Shown: in pieces, positions 16,290 through 26,020 of the stretch
Position numbering within the stretch: the first letter of the stretch is position 1
How the letters are laid out: each line of letters begins with the position of its first letter
Source of the DNA: CAZVVT01 sp964630595
Lineage (GTDB): Bacteria > Chlamydiota > Chlamydiia > Chlamydiales > VFKH01
Direction of reading: 5' to 3'
Assembly (NCBI GenBank): GCA_964630595.1
Contig: CAZVVT010000005.1
Span: 12,751 to 76,750 of the forward strand
Length of the DNA stretch: 64,000 nucleotides
Translations under genes and position numbers: made by a program
Notes under the pieces: generated by a model
Told to the model about the DNA's origin: nothing
Seen by the model: only the letters and a program-made list of their open reading frames with translations
The model's database searches: none

Positions 16290-17191
16290 AGTCTATTCAA
16301 GGCTTTTTGCGCCTCACCAGCGCAACACGTTTCAGGGAAATCACGCACTACAACGCGGTAGTAGATCACTGCCGCCTCATCGTGGCAGGTACGCTCGTAA
16401 AAGCAGGCGATTTCCAGCACCGCCCCGGCAAAAAACTCGCGCATCTGACGCAGCATCTTCTGCGCAATCTCAATGCGGCACTCTCCGGGAAAAGAATGTT
16501 CGAAACGTTTGAGATTCACCTCTGCCATCGCCAGCAAATCATTGTTGTTCGCCTCGCGCTGACTTTCACGCAAATACGCCGTGGCAATCATCAAATAGCT
16601 CTCGATCGCCAAAGGATCTTTTGGGAATGCCGTAATCAACGTCTGGTAGGTCTCTACCGCCTCTTTGTACTGACAGCCGCGCAGCTGCAAGCAGCCCTTG
16701 CCCCATAAGCTTTTCGCTGCCATCTGTGTCCCTGGCATGACGGAGATGATTTCGTCATAAATTTCGATGGCTTCGCACTCCGCCGACATCCAGCGCGGCA
16801 AATGGCGAGCGCCAAAAAGGTGGCAGGTCTCGCCGCGACGAAAGGCTTCGGCGATGCAGAACTTATAGTTCATGATCTCTTCAAAATGGTTGCCCGAAGT
16901 ATCCACCTCTGCGTACTTCGTAAAAGCCTTGTTGGAGAGGTCGTAGTCGCGCAGCTTGAAATAGAGCTTACCCAATTCGTAGTAGGCCCCTTCGGCCTCT
17001 TTCGAGTGAGGATAGCAATTCACCAGACGCTGCAAAATTGTTGCCGCCTGCTCCCACTTGCACTGCGCCATTTTGCTGCTCCACTGCTCATAGAGAAGAG
17101 GCGCAGAGGGAGTTGCATAGCCGGCTCCGGAGCGATTCGCTGCTGCGAGAGAGGCAAAAAGAGTCATGAAAATGAGGAGAAAACGAGTCAC
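16271..17191 (-). CDS. BamD-like TPR exported protein
   Basis: The product is 306 residues with a signal peptide ending near Ala-18. The mature part is built of TPR-like helical hairpins (for example the repeats at Tyr-Tyr-Glu-Leu-Gly-Lys-Leu-Tyr-Phe and Ser-Leu-Trp-Gly-Lys-Gly). It is rich in cysteine (more than ten), unusual for BamD and in keeping with the disulfide-linked chlamydial envelope. There is no lipobox Cys directly after the signal. It is probably an outer-membrane assembly or envelope scaffold protein, encoded just downstream of dnaE with a 4-base overlap. Confidence 0.65.
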   Translation of the reverse strand: MTRFLLIFMTLFASLAAANRSGAGYATPSAPLLYEQWSSKMAQCKWEQAATILQRLVNCYPHSKEAEGAYYELGKLYFKLRDYDLSNKAFTKYAEVDTSGNHFEEIMNYKFCIAEAFRRGETCHLFGARHLPRWMSAECEAIEIYDEIISVMPGTQMAAKSLWGKGCLQLRGCQYKEAVETYQTLITAFPKDPLAIESYLMIATAYLRESQREANNNDLLAMAEVNLKRFEHSFPGECRIEIAQKMLRQMREFFAGAVLEIACFYERTCHDEAAVIYYRVVVRDFPETCCAGEAQKALNRLCPCPG

Positions 17192-20100
17192 AATAGAGAA
17201 ATTCCTTCTAGCTGCTCAAGGTGGTTTTTGAGCGCGTCCGACCAGTGTACACCCCAAGCGGCTGAAATTTCCAGCTCCGCAAGGGGCCCTTCGCCATTCG
17301 TGAAGACAAGTTGCACCGGATGAGGCCCTTTATGGGCGCGGAAAAGATTTTTGAGGTGCATGACTTGGCTCATCGAGATCAGCTCCACCTGCAAGCGAAT
17401 CGCCTCTTTCGCCACCTTTGCGGGACCGCTACGGGTGATGGACCGAGACACCTTGGAAATCGCCTCCTGCTCAACCGTCTGCAAATCGGCGATAAAGCGC
17501 GCCGTCAGCCGAATGGCCCCCTCCTCCCTCTTCACCTGTACAACGGCAAAAAGAAGGGCATTTTCATTGAGAAGAGCGCCTGATTCCTCGAGCTGATCCG
17601 ACCAAATCATGAGCTCAAAGTGGCTCATGCCGTCGCCGATGCGGGCAATGGCATACTTGCGCTGGTTTTTACTCAAGCGCACCTCAATGCTCTCTAAAAT
17701 GCAGGCAATGCGCGCACTGCTCTGATCGGGCAGCTCTTCGAGTTTGTGCAAAGGCACTACATCAAGAGAATCGATGCGCTCTTTCAAGCTATCCATAGGA
17801 TGGCCGGTCAAGAAAAAGCCGAGCAGCTCTTTTTCGCGGATGAGTTGTTCTTGTTTCGGGCGCTCTTCTACTTGCGGAGGTTGATTGACCTCCCCCACCA
17901 AAGAAAAGAGCGTCATCACACCACGCGCACTCTCCTGCGCCTGCCCCCACATCGGCTCTACACTCGCCTGCAGAGCCGCTCTCGACCATCCTGTAAAATC
18001 AAAGGCCCCTGCATCAATCAGCAGCTCTACCGCCTTCTTCGGCGCAGCCACGCGCTGCATGAAGTCCAAAAGGCTTGTATAGGGCCCCTTGCTACGCTCT
18101 GCAATGATCGTCTGCACAACTGCCTCTCCCAGTCCCTTCACAGCGGTCATCGCAAAACGAATCCCGCTTGCAGTAGCACTAAAGCGATCACTGGCCTCGT
18201 TGATATCGGGGGGCAGAATCGCAATGCCCATCTCTTGCGCCTCGCGCAAAAACTTGGCCACTTTGGTGATATCGCCATGATCCGATGTGAGCAGAGCCGC
18301 CATCCAATCAGCGGGATAATGTGCCTTTAAATAGGCTGTCACATAGGTGAGGAAGCCGTAAGCGGCCGCATGCGATTTGTTAAAGCCGTACGCTGCAAAC
18401 TTTTCCATCTTATCAAAGATGCTTGCAGCCGTTACGCCGTCGATGCCATTTTTACGCGCCCCTTCGACAAACTTGGCGCGCTGACGAAACATCTCCTCAC
18501 CATCTTTTTTCCCCATCGCACGACGCAGCACATCCCCTTCTCCCAGCGAGTAGCCCGCCAGCGTCTGCGCAATCTGCATCACCTGCTCTTGGTAGACCAT
18601 GATCCCGTAGGTCTCTTTCAAGATGGGCTCCATCGAAGGGTGGTCGATCTCGATGGGCTCTTTGCCAAATTTACGCGCAATAAAAGAGGGAATCATGTCC
18701 ATCGGACCGGGACGATATAAAGAGAGAACAGCGATGATCTCCTCAAAGCGGTCTAGGTGCAGATTGCGCGAAAGCTCCTGCATGCCGCCGGACTCCAACT
18801 GGAAAATCCCCATGGTGCGGCCGGAGTTGATGATCTTATAAGTTTCACTATCATCTAAGGGCAGGTTAATCCAATCAATCAGCCTTCCGTGACGTTTGTG
18901 AATGGCATTCACCGCCTCCTGAATAGAGGTCAATGTCTTCAGTCCAAGAAAATCAATCTTGAGCATGCCCACTTGCTCAACCGGTTTCATCGAAAACTGC
19001 GTCACCGCCATGGAACTATCTTTGGCGTTGCAGAGCGGAAGATGAGTCGTGATGCGCTCTGCAGCGATAATCAGCCCCGCAGCATGAATAGAGGTATTGC
19101 GAATGCACCCCTCAAGCTTCTTGGCCAACTCGATAATACGCGCTGTTTCGGAATCACGCTCGCATAGAGAGCGGAAATCGGCATCTTGCTCGAGTGCACG
19201 ATCCAGCGTCATGGTGGGATCTTCCGGAACGAGTTTGGCAATCTCATTGACCTTAGAAAGAGGGACATTGAGAACGCGGCCCACATCGCGAATCGCCATC
19301 TTCGCCTTCATCGTACCGAAGGTAATGATCTGCGCAACCGACTCCACACCGTATTTAGCGACCACATAGTCGATCACTTCCTGGCGACGGTCCATACAAA
19401 TGTCCACGTCAATATCGGGATAAGAGAGGCGTTCGGGGTTGATGAAACGCTCAAAGAACAAGTTGAAGCGCAGCGGCTCGATGTCGGTAATGCCGATCAA
19501 ATAGCAGACAATCGCCCCTGCACCCGATCCACGACCCGGTCCCATAGGGATGCCGCTCTTCTTCGCCCAGTTGATGAAGTCCCAGACGATGAGAATGTAG
19601 TCACACATTCCCTTCGAATCTAAAATCTCCATCTCCCAAGTAAGCCGCTTCTCAATGGTCTCTAAGCCGCCCTCTACATACGCCAAGCGCTCAGGGGTGT
19701 ACCGCTTTTGAATGCCCTCACGACAGAGACTCCAGAGATATTTCGCCTGCGTCTGCCCTTCCGGCGTGCGGTAGACGGGATAGTGCTTCGTTGTAAAATC
19801 AAATTCGAAATTGCACCGCTTTGCCACCTCCAGCGTATTGTCGAGTGCCTCTGGCACATCGGCAAAGAGCTCCCTCATCTGCTGCGGTGATTTGAAATAG
19901 AGCTCGTGGCTAGAGTAGACGCGCCTTTTTGGGTTGGGCTTCTTTGATTTGAGATTGCCCAATGAATCGCGTTCCCAAATTTCCGTCGGTTCTCCCGAGG
20001 AGATGTTGAGCACGATCTGGTGTGCACGCCAATCTTCGCGATTGATGTAATGCGTATCATTGGTCGCTACCAGAGGAATTTTGTGCCGTTGCGCTGCATC

Positions 20101-20730
20101 AATGAGCATCTCATTGAGCTGCTTTTGCTTCTGATCAAAGTTATGCACCATCTCCTCGAGCCATGGCTCTGCAGAGATGCCGTCCGCTTTGATTGCCTCT
20201 TCGCTCATGGTGTGACGCTGGATTTCGATGAAGAAGTCATCTTTGAAGAGATCGTGGAAAAAGCGTACCTCCTCATCGAGGCGACCATCAAACGCGGCTT
20301 GCGCAATGCTGCTGCTCATACACGCCGAGGTGCAGATCAGCCCCTCTTTGTGTTTCGCAAGAAGTTCCTTGTCGATGCGCGGATGGTAGTAAAACCCCTC
20401 GAGAAAAGCGCTGGAAGAGAGTTCGCACAAATTGCGCCAGCCGGTTGCATTCTTTGCGAGCAGGATCAGGTGGTGCGCCGCTTTTTGCCCGGGCAATTTG
20501 GTGCGCTCCAAGCGCGAGCCGGGGGCTACATAGACTTCGCAGCCAATGATCGGCTTGATCCCTTCTGCTTTACACGCTTTGAAGAAATCAACCGCTCCGT
20601 AGAGGTTGCCGTGGTCGGTCAATGCGCAGGCAGGCAGTCCAAACTCCTTCGCCTTTTTCGCTATGGCCTCGACATCTGCCGTCGCATCCAGAATCGAATA
20701 CTGCGAGTGCAGATGCAGCGGTACATACAT
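17188..20730 (-). CDS. dnaE: DNA polymerase III alpha subunit
   Basis: The main replicative polymerase. The product is 1180 residues, close to the E. coli length (1160). The N-terminal PHP domain shows His-Leu-His-Ser-Gln-Tyr-Ser and Leu-Thr-Asp-His-Gly-Asn. The palm domain has the catalytic Pro-Asp-Ile-Asp-Val-Asp near residue 430 and Gly-Pro-Gly-Arg-Gly-Ser upstream of it. A helix-hairpin-helix region and an OB fold (near residue 1010 onward) follow. It overlaps the TPR gene by 4 bases and begins 4 bases after uhpC ends. Confidence 0.97.
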   Translation of the reverse strand: MYVPLHLHSQYSILDATADVEAIAKKAKEFGLPACALTDHGNLYGAVDFFKACKAEGIKPIIGCEVYVAPGSRLERTKLPGQKAAHHLILLAKNATGWRNLCELSSSAFLEGFYYHPRIDKELLAKHKEGLICTSACMSSSIAQAAFDGRLDEEVRFFHDLFKDDFFIEIQRHTMSEEAIKADGISAEPWLEEMVHNFDQKQKQLNEMLIDAAQRHKIPLVATNDTHYINREDWRAHQIVLNISSGEPTEIWERDSLGNLKSKKPNPKRRVYSSHELYFKSPQQMRELFADVPEALDNTLEVAKRCNFEFDFTTKHYPVYRTPEGQTQAKYLWSLCREGIQKRYTPERLAYVEGGLETIEKRLTWEMEILDSKGMCDYILIVWDFINWAKKSGIPMGPGRGSGAGAIVCYLIGITDIEPLRFNLFFERFINPERLSYPDIDVDICMDRRQEVIDYVVAKYGVESVAQIITFGTMKAKMAIRDVGRVLNVPLSKVNEIAKLVPEDPTMTLDRALEQDADFRSLCERDSETARIIELAKKLEGCIRNTSIHAAGLIIAAERITTHLPLCNAKDSSMAVTQFSMKPVEQVGMLKIDFLGLKTLTSIQEAVNAIHKRHGRLIDWINLPLDDSETYKIINSGRTMGIFQLESGGMQELSRNLHLDRFEEIIAVLSLYRPGPMDMIPSFIARKFGKEPIEIDHPSMEPILKETYGIMVYQEQVMQIAQTLAGYSLGEGDVLRRAMGKKDGEEMFRQRAKFVEGARKNGIDGVTAASIFDKMEKFAAYGFNKSHAAAYGFLTYVTAYLKAHYPADWMAALLTSDHGDITKVAKFLREAQEMGIAILPPDINEASDRFSATASGIRFAMTAVKGLGEAVVQTIIAERSKGPYTSLLDFMQRVAAPKKAVELLIDAGAFDFTGWSRAALQASVEPMWGQAQESARGVMTLFSLVGEVNQPPQVEERPKQEQLIREKELLGFFLTGHPMDSLKERIDSLDVVPLHKLEELPDQSSARIACILESIEVRLSKNQRKYAIARIGDGMSHFELMIWSDQLEESGALLNENALLFAVVQVKREEGAIRLTARFIADLQTVEQEAISKVSRSITRSGPAKVAKEAIRLQVELISMSQVMHLKNLFRAHKGPHPVQLVFTNGEGPLAELEISAAWGVHWSDALKNHLEQLEGISLL

Positions 20731-20734
20731 GGTA

Positions 20735-22075
20735 TTATGCCAACTTTGGGTTGATCTTCTTGGACCAGAGTGGAATCAAGAAGAGAGCCGCAATGACTGC
20801 AGCGCCAATCAAGATCATGAAGTATTGGTGCCAGCCGTAGTCGCGGATGACCAGCCCGAGAGGGTATCCTGCAACGGCGGAGCCGAGGTAGGCAAAGCAG
20901 CCGATGAATCCCGTAGAAGTCGCTCCCGCTTTTTTATGCGAGAGTTCTGCTGCATGGACACCAATCAACATCTGCGGTCCAAAGATCGCAAAGCCGATGG
21001 CTCCCAGCAGCAGGCTGTCCATAACTATTCCCCCCTTCACGTAGACAAAGAGGAGAATGAAGAGAAGAGCGAAACAGGTGAAGATGAGGTTGATTGGACC
21101 CCGCTTCCCTGCGCATATTTTGTCGGAGGACCAGCCGGCAGCAAAACTGCCCAAAGCGCCACCGACTTCAAACCACGCGGTGGTTGTGGCTGCAGAAAAG
21201 ACTGTGTAGGACTTTTCCTTCACTAAAAACAGCGTTGTCCAATCATTGACTGCCATGCGGATGATGTAGACGAAAAAGTAGGAGACGGCCAGAAGCCAGA
21301 TATAGGGGTTCTTCAACACATACTCGACGAGTATGCGATGGATGGAGAGCTCTCTTTCTTCATCCACATGCTTCTTCGAAGGCCAATCATTCCTCCACTT
21401 CTCAATCGGCGGCAGCCCCAAAGATTGGGGCGTGTCGCGCAAACGGTTGAAGAGGAAAAGGCCTGCTGCAATACAAACCACACCGGGAATGTAGAGACCA
21501 AAGCGCCAGCCATAGTGCTGCGAGGCCCAGGCGGCAATGAGTGCGATGGCGTAACCGCCCACGTTGTGCGAGGTATTCCATCCCCCCCACCATGTGCCGC
21601 GCTCTTTTTGCGAATACCAGTGTGTGAGCAGTCGGGCGCAAGGCGGCCAACCCCAACCCTGGAACCAGCCGTTCAACCCCCAAAAAAGGGCGAAGAAAAA
21701 GAGGGAGGAGGAAAAACCAAAGCAGAGATTCATCAAGCCCGTAACGACCAGCCCTATACTCATGAAATAGCGGGGGTTAGAACGGTCGGAAAGCATTCCA
21801 CTGGTGAATTTCGAGATGCCGTAAGTGATGGCCATGATCGTGCTGAGCAACCCCAATTGGCTCTCATCAAGCCCCAAGTCACTCATCATGGCAGGCATGA
21901 CAAAGGGAAGGCTTTTCCGAGTGAAATAGAAGAAGGCATACCCGAAATACATCGAGTAGAAGATCCTCCACCGCCAATAGCGGTACTCGGTCTTCATAAG
22001 AGCTGGATCACGGATCTCAGCAATATGCGGGGCGGGTCTAAAGATGTTTCTGATCAACTGTGAACCTTGTAGCAA
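20735..22075 (-). CDS. uhpC: Hexose-phosphate transporter UhpC
   Basis: The product is 446 residues with about twelve helices and belongs to the organophosphate:phosphate antiporter branch of the major facilitator superfamily. The Tyr-Arg-Tyr-Trp-Arg-Trp-Arg start and Tyr-Phe-Thr-Arg-Lys-Ser in helix 1 are shared with UhpC/UhpT. It is expected to import glucose 6-phosphate from the host in exchange for phosphate. The apparent start is TTG at 22075; the ATG at 21997 would remove a segment whose length fits UhpC homologs, so I keep TTG. Chlamydia has the same neighbours, dnaE and hisS. Confidence 0.92.
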   Translation of the reverse strand: MLQGSQLIRNIFRPAPHIAEIRDPALMKTEYRYWRWRIFYSMYFGYAFFYFTRKSLPFVMPAMMSDLGLDESQLGLLSTIMAITYGISKFTSGMLSDRSNPRYFMSIGLVVTGLMNLCFGFSSSLFFFALFWGLNGWFQGWGWPPCARLLTHWYSQKERGTWWGGWNTSHNVGGYAIALIAAWASQHYGWRFGLYIPGVVCIAAGLFLFNRLRDTPQSLGLPPIEKWRNDWPSKKHVDEERELSIHRILVEYVLKNPYIWLLAVSYFFVYIIRMAVNDWTTLFLVKEKSYTVFSAATTTAWFEVGGALGSFAAGWSSDKICAGKRGPINLIFTCFALLFILLFVYVKGGIVMDSLLLGAIGFAIFGPQMLIGVHAAELSHKKAGATSTGFIGCFAYLGSAVAGYPLGLVIRDYGWHQYFMILIGAAVIAALFLIPLWSKKINPKLA

Positions 22076-22110
22076 ATGAACATTGCCGATAACCTTTTAC
22101 CAACCAGAGT

Positions 22111-22710
22111 ATGAGCCAAGCCCCCGTTTCTGCAACCCAAATTTCTGCACTGCTCGAACAGCTCGCCCAGTTGGAAACGACGCAGGTCCTTCCTGAGCAA
22201 CCAGTTGTAGCTCCACTGCCCCCTCCTGTCATCACCCATGTCGCACCAAAGGCTAAAACCGCCTTTCTGCCTCTCTTTACCGCCGCCTTGGTGGGGGGCT
22301 TTATGACGTGGCTTTTACTCCCGACAGTAGAAACTCAAATGGTTGAACGTGAACCGATTGCGGAAATTATTTCGAGCGGGTTTGACGAAGACCTTTTGGA
22401 CCCCTCCAGCCGCGTTCTCGCAAAAGCCGTCCGCAATTTAGAGACTCGCCTTCTCCAAGATTTCAGCTCTGCCCCTTTAAGCGAGCTGAAAGAAAAAGCC
22501 CAGGCGAGCACGCAAGCCTGCCGCGCTCAGCTTTTAGAGCTCTATGCTAATTTGAGCGACTCCTCCGATCGTGAACGCCTCGCTAGCTTAGTGCAAGCCT
22601 CTCGTTTACAAGGACTTATGCCAAAGCAGCTGAGCGCCGAGCCCCGCCCTCTCTACCTTTGCAGTGAGGCCTTTACCATCGACTTCTCCTTTCTCGCCAA
22701 AATATCATGA
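22111..22710 (+). CDS. Single-helix membrane protein of unknown function
   Basis: The product is 199 residues. A Pro-rich cytoplasmic stretch is followed by one hydrophobic helix at about residues 52-69. The rest of the protein is helical, with residues 100-170 likely coiled or helical-bundle. No known domain is recognised. It overlaps the hisS start by 4 bases, so it is translationally coupled to hisS, and it lies divergent from uhpC with a 35-base gap. Confidence 0.7.
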   Translation: MSQAPVSATQISALLEQLAQLETTQVLPEQPVVAPLPPPVITHVAPKAKTAFLPLFTAALVGGFMTWLLLPTVETQMVEREPIAEIISSGFDEDLLDPSSRVLAKAVRNLETRLLQDFSSAPLSELKEKAQASTQACRAQLLELYANLSDSSDRERLASLVQASRLQGLMPKQLSAEPRPLYLCSEAFTIDFSFLAKIS

Positions 22711-23942
22711 TTGATGCACCGAAGGGTACTTTTGACATCCTCCCCGACTCCAGTCACCTGTGGCGCTTCATTGAGCGTACGGCTGCCGAGCTCGCCCAGC
22801 GCTTTGGCTACGGCGAGATTCGCACCCCTATTTTTGAGCGCACCGAGCTCTTCACACGCGGCGTGGGCGACTCCTCGGACATTGTGACGAAAGAGATGTA
22901 TACCTTTATGGATAAGGGGGAGCGCTCGATGACGCTGCGCCCGGAGATGACCGCTCCTGTTGTGCGCGCCTTTATCGAACATCGATTAGCGCCGCAAAAG
23001 CTCTACTACATCGGGCCCATGTTCCGCTACGACCGCCCCCAAGCAGGGCGCTTCCGCCAGTTCCACCAGTTTGGTGCGGAGATCATCGGCGGAAAGGATC
23101 CCCTCATTGATGCCGAAGTCATTGATCTGCTCATGACCTTCTACAAAACGTTGGGCATTAAGGATCTGAACCTCTACATCAATTCCGTAGGCGATGCTGC
23201 TGCACGAAAAGGGTTTTCTGCTGCGCTGCGCTCCTTCTTAAGCAGCAAAAAAGAGTCGCTTTCTGCCGACAGCCAGCGCCGCTTAGAGACCAACTGTTTA
23301 CGCATTCTCGACTCGAAAGACCCCGCTGACCACGCGCTATTAGAGGGCGCTCCTCGTCTGGACGAATTCATCAGCGAGGAATCCAGGAAGTACTTGCAAG
23401 AGGTGATTGAGGCGCTGAAAAGCATCGCCGTCCACGCAGAAGTGCATCCTAAACTGGTGCGTGGACTGGATTACTACAATGAAACGGTCTTTGAAGTGAC
23501 CTCGGGCAAGTTGGGCGCGCAAAATACGATTGGCGCAGGCGGTCGCTACGATGGTCTATCGAAAACGCTGGGCGGTCCTGATGTGCCCGGCATCGGTTTT
23601 GCCACGGGGCTTGAACGCGTGCTACAGATGATTCCAGAAAAGCCGCCTGCTCCTGCACCCACCCTCTTTTTTGTCACTTTAGGTAAGCGGGCGCGTGCGT
23701 GGGGTTTTACCGCGCTGCACAAGGCGCGCGGAGAGGGAATTTCTGCCCTGATGGATTTTGGCGGCAAAAAAATCAAAGATCAGTTGAAAATGGCTTCCGA
23801 CTGTGGTTGCCGCTTCGCTCTCATTGTGGGAGATGAGGAGATGAACGCGTGCAGCGCGGAGTTCAAAGACCTCAACGCAAGAACCAGTCGCACAATTTCG
23901 TTAGATCAGTGGCTCACCACCACTTTGGAGTGTATTTCGTGA
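22707..23942 (+). CDS. hisS: Histidyl-tRNA synthetase
   Basis: Class II synthetase charging tRNA-His. The product is 411 residues, near the usual 420-430. Motif 2 is Phe-Arg-Tyr-Asp-Arg-Pro-Gln-Ala-Gly-Arg-Phe-Arg-Gln-Phe near residue 110. The His-specific signature Leu-Asp-Tyr-Tyr-Asn is present near residue 255, motif Gly-Ala-Gly-Gly-Arg-Tyr-Asp near residue 275, and motif 3 Gly-Leu-Glu-Arg-Val near residue 300. A C-terminal anticodon-binding domain follows. It overlaps mip by 4 bases. Confidence 0.96.
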   Translation: MIDAPKGTFDILPDSSHLWRFIERTAAELAQRFGYGEIRTPIFERTELFTRGVGDSSDIVTKEMYTFMDKGERSMTLRPEMTAPVVRAFIEHRLAPQKLYYIGPMFRYDRPQAGRFRQFHQFGAEIIGGKDPLIDAEVIDLLMTFYKTLGIKDLNLYINSVGDAAARKGFSAALRSFLSSKKESLSADSQRRLETNCLRILDSKDPADHALLEGAPRLDEFISEESRKYLQEVIEALKSIAVHAEVHPKLVRGLDYYNETVFEVTSGKLGAQNTIGAGGRYDGLSKTLGGPDVPGIGFATGLERVLQMIPEKPPAPAPTLFFVTLGKRARAWGFTALHKARGEGISALMDFGGKKIKDQLKMASDCGCRFALIVGDEEMNACSAEFKDLNARTSRTISLDQWLTTTLECIS

Positions 23943-24685
23943 AACGTGTCCTTATCCTCTCTCTTCTTTGCACCGCAACTTTTGCAGCAAGTCCACGGCC
24001 TGGAAGCTTTTTCCAAAAAAAGGCTCAAGCCCCTGCGCCTACTCCGGCACCAGCACCTACACCGGCGCCCGCTCCTGCTCCGGCACAACCCATCGATGTT
24101 GGTCTAGTCTCTGAAACCTTTGGTCACTACCTCGTCAATAACTTGAAGAATCCCACACTCCCCTTCGATATCAACCGCATCATCAAGGGAATGCAGGATG
24201 AACTTGCCGGCAAACCCGCTCCTATGGGGCAGCAAGCCTACGAGCAGGCGATGCAGCAGCTGCAATCGCAGATCCTGACGGAGGTGTCCAAGACCAACTT
24301 GGCCCAGGCGCAGGCCTTCCTCGCGGAGAATGGCAAGAAAGAGGGGGTCATCACTCTTGTGCAAAATAAGCTGCAGTACAAAGTGATCCAAGCAGGCAGC
24401 GGCGCTGCTGTCACCGCCGACTCTACACCGCAGATCAACTATCAAGGCACTTTCATCGACGGCCGCGTCTTCGGCAGCACCTACGTCAATAATGAGCCTG
24501 TCTGGTTGCCCATGGACCAAGCCATCCCCGGCTTCCGCCAGGGGCTGATCGGCATGAAAGAGGGCGAAAAACGGATGATCTTTGTGGCCCCCGACCTCGC
24601 ATACGGCGAAACGGGCAATGCTACCATCCCTCCCAATGCTCTGCTGATCTTCACCGTAGAAGTAATTAAGGCAAACAAGACTTGA
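23939..24685 (+). CDS. mip: Mip-like FKBP peptidyl-prolyl isomerase
   Basis: The product is 248 residues from a GTG at 23939, inside a GTGA overlap with hisS; an upstream in-frame ATG would lie deep inside hisS. A signal peptide spans about residues 1-16. It is followed by a Pro-Ala-Pro-Thr repeat linker (about residues 28-48), a helical dimerisation region, and a C-terminal FKBP domain with Ile-Pro-Gly-Phe and Ala-Tyr-Gly-Glu. Surface Mip proteins are infection factors in Chlamydia and Legionella. It follows hisS as in Chlamydia, but aspS, which I recall lying between them there, is absent. Confidence 0.9.
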   Translation: MKRVLILSLLCTATFAASPRPGSFFQKKAQAPAPTPAPAPTPAPAPAPAQPIDVGLVSETFGHYLVNNLKNPTLPFDINRIIKGMQDELAGKPAPMGQQAYEQAMQQLQSQILTEVSKTNLAQAQAFLAENGKKEGVITLVQNKLQYKVIQAGSGAAVTADSTPQINYQGTFIDGRVFGSTYVNNEPVWLPMDQAIPGFRQGLIGMKEGEKRMIFVAPDLAYGETGNATIPPNALLIFTVEVIKANKT

Positions 24686-25125
24686 AGATTGTTCTCGTCC
24701 ATCCCGAAATTCCCCAAAATACGGGGAATATCGCTCGGACCTGCGTCGTGACTCGCACCTCTCTTGTGCTTGTGCGCCCGCTCGGCTTTTCCCTCAGCGA
24801 TCGCTACCTCAAACGTTCCGGTCTTGATTATTGGAATGAACTAGATCTGGAAGTCGTTGATGATTTTGACTTCTCCAACGCCTATTTCTTCTCCTCCAAA
24901 GCGACCAAACGCTACTGCGATGTAGAGTACTCCCCCGACGCCACACTCGTCTTTGGCAGCGAAACAGCGGGCCTTCCACCTGCGCTGCATGAGAAATATC
25001 CCGATCGTTTCCTGACCATTCCGATGGCCTCTGGTTTCCGCAGCATCAATTTAGCAACCTCTGTGGGGATTGTGCTTTTTGAAGCTTTACGGCAAAACAA
25101 TTACCCGTATGACAGAATCGGTTAG
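24682..25125 (+). CDS. trmL: tRNA (cytidine/uridine-34 2'-O)-methyltransferase
   Basis: The product is 147 residues with the SPOUT fold. Motifs are His-Pro-Glu-Ile-Pro-Gln-Asn-Thr-Gly-Asn-Ile-Ala-Arg-Thr-Cys at the N-terminus, Phe-Gly-Ser-Glu-Thr-Ala-Gly-Leu-Pro near residue 95, and Arg-Ser-Ile-Asn-Leu-Ala-Thr-Ser at the C-terminal knot. It methylates the wobble base of tRNA-Leu isoacceptors in E. coli. The start is TTG at 24682, overlapping the mip stop by 4 bases (TTGA). The length is standard (about 150). Confidence 0.92.
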   Translation: MKIVLVHPEIPQNTGNIARTCVVTRTSLVLVRPLGFSLSDRYLKRSGLDYWNELDLEVVDDFDFSNAYFFSSKATKRYCDVEYSPDATLVFGSETAGLPPALHEKYPDRFLTIPMASGFRSINLATSVGIVLFEALRQNNYPYDRIG

Positions 25126-25717
25126 TCCAGTACTTGCTCCCCACCCTGCAGAGGTCGCGGCCACACCGCTGCATAAGATCCACCACCTTCTGCGCAAAGG
25201 GGGCGACACCATCGCCATCGCCGTGCCCCTGATAACGCCTGAAGAAAAGGACCGTTTCCCCAAACTTCCTCTTCCTCCGGCCGAAGCCAGCCCGGCTGCC
25301 GCACTCGCCCTAATGGGCTCTGCTGGAGAAGATGAGCTACTCTTCATCCAAAACAACCAGATGCAAGCCGAGCAGGCCATCGTGCACGCTTGGGGCGCCA
25401 GCCTTGATCAAGAAGCTGCAGAGAACTACGCTGCCTACCTCCACGACTTCATCATCCAAACCACCGTCATCGACCCCGAGCTTCTGAAACACACTCCCGG
25501 GCCCATCACTTCTGCAGAGCCTCGCACAGTCTACGCAAATCTCAACCCCATCAAAGATCCCTCGCCTGCATCTCTAGCTCTCATCATTCCACTGCAAGTT
25601 GCCTTCATTGCACAAAAGCAGCTCCCCACGCCTAAGCGGCTCATGTCCCTACAAGAGTCTTTAGAGAGTTTAGCGCAGTTGCAGCGAGATTCTGCCCCTC
25701 AAGTCGAGAGAGCCTGA
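25109..25717 (+). CDS. Hypothetical protein downstream of trmL
   Basis: The product is 202 residues from the ATG at 25109, overlapping trmL by 17 bases. An upstream in-frame start at 25070 would overlap more and adds atypical sequence. It is rich in Ala, Pro and Leu with predicted helices and no signal peptide or membrane segment. No family is recognised. Its end overlaps the convergent small membrane protein gene by 19 bases. Confidence 0.6.
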   Translation: MTESVSPVLAPHPAEVAATPLHKIHHLLRKGGDTIAIAVPLITPEEKDRFPKLPLPPAEASPAAALALMGSAGEDELLFIQNNQMQAEQAIVHAWGASLDQEAAENYAAYLHDFIIQTTVIDPELLKHTPGPITSAEPRTVYANLNPIKDPSPASLALIIPLQVAFIAQKQLPTPKRLMSLQESLESLAQLQRDSAPQVERA

Positions 25718-26016
25718 GGCAGGCGATCATCCCAAACAACCAAAAAAATCGCCGCCGCTGTAGAACAAGCTGCTGCTATGGATAGCTCTATCGCTGCAGG
25801 TGCTTTTTCAGCAGCACAGCACAAGGCGGCCACAAATAATACTCCAGCTGCGATCGTAAAACATTTCGCAGGAGTACACTTATATCCGATGAGAGGAATT
25901 CGATATTTTCTCGTGCACATTTGTTTTACTGTGCGTCCTCGCAAAGCTCCTGTAGGTACGCTTGGCGGTTCACCAGGACCTCTAACTGCAACATATTCTC
26001 CTGTTACAGCAGACAT
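25699..26016 (-). CDS. Small two-helix membrane protein, possible Inc
   Basis: The product is 105 residues. After a basic N-terminal half come two hydrophobic stretches (about residues 52-68 and 76-93) separated by a short Glu-Lys-Ala-Pro loop. That hairpin layout is typical of small inclusion membrane proteins. The gene lies between glmS and the convergent hypothetical gene, just 4 bases beyond the glmS stop on the same strand (glmS is upstream). Coding status is uncertain because the reading frame is short. Confidence 0.45.
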   Translation of the reverse strand: MSAVTGEYVAVRGPGEPPSVPTGALRGRTVKQMCTRKYRIPLIGYKCTPAKCFTIAAGVLFVAALCCAAEKAPAAIELSIAAACSTAAAIFLVVWDDRLPQALST

Positions 26017-26020
26017 GCTT

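Noticed and set aside
24030..24090. Pro-Ala-Pro-Thr coding repeat in mip as a possible mobile or variable-number repeat
   Set aside because: It is a short flexible linker common in exported proteins, with no sign of mobility.
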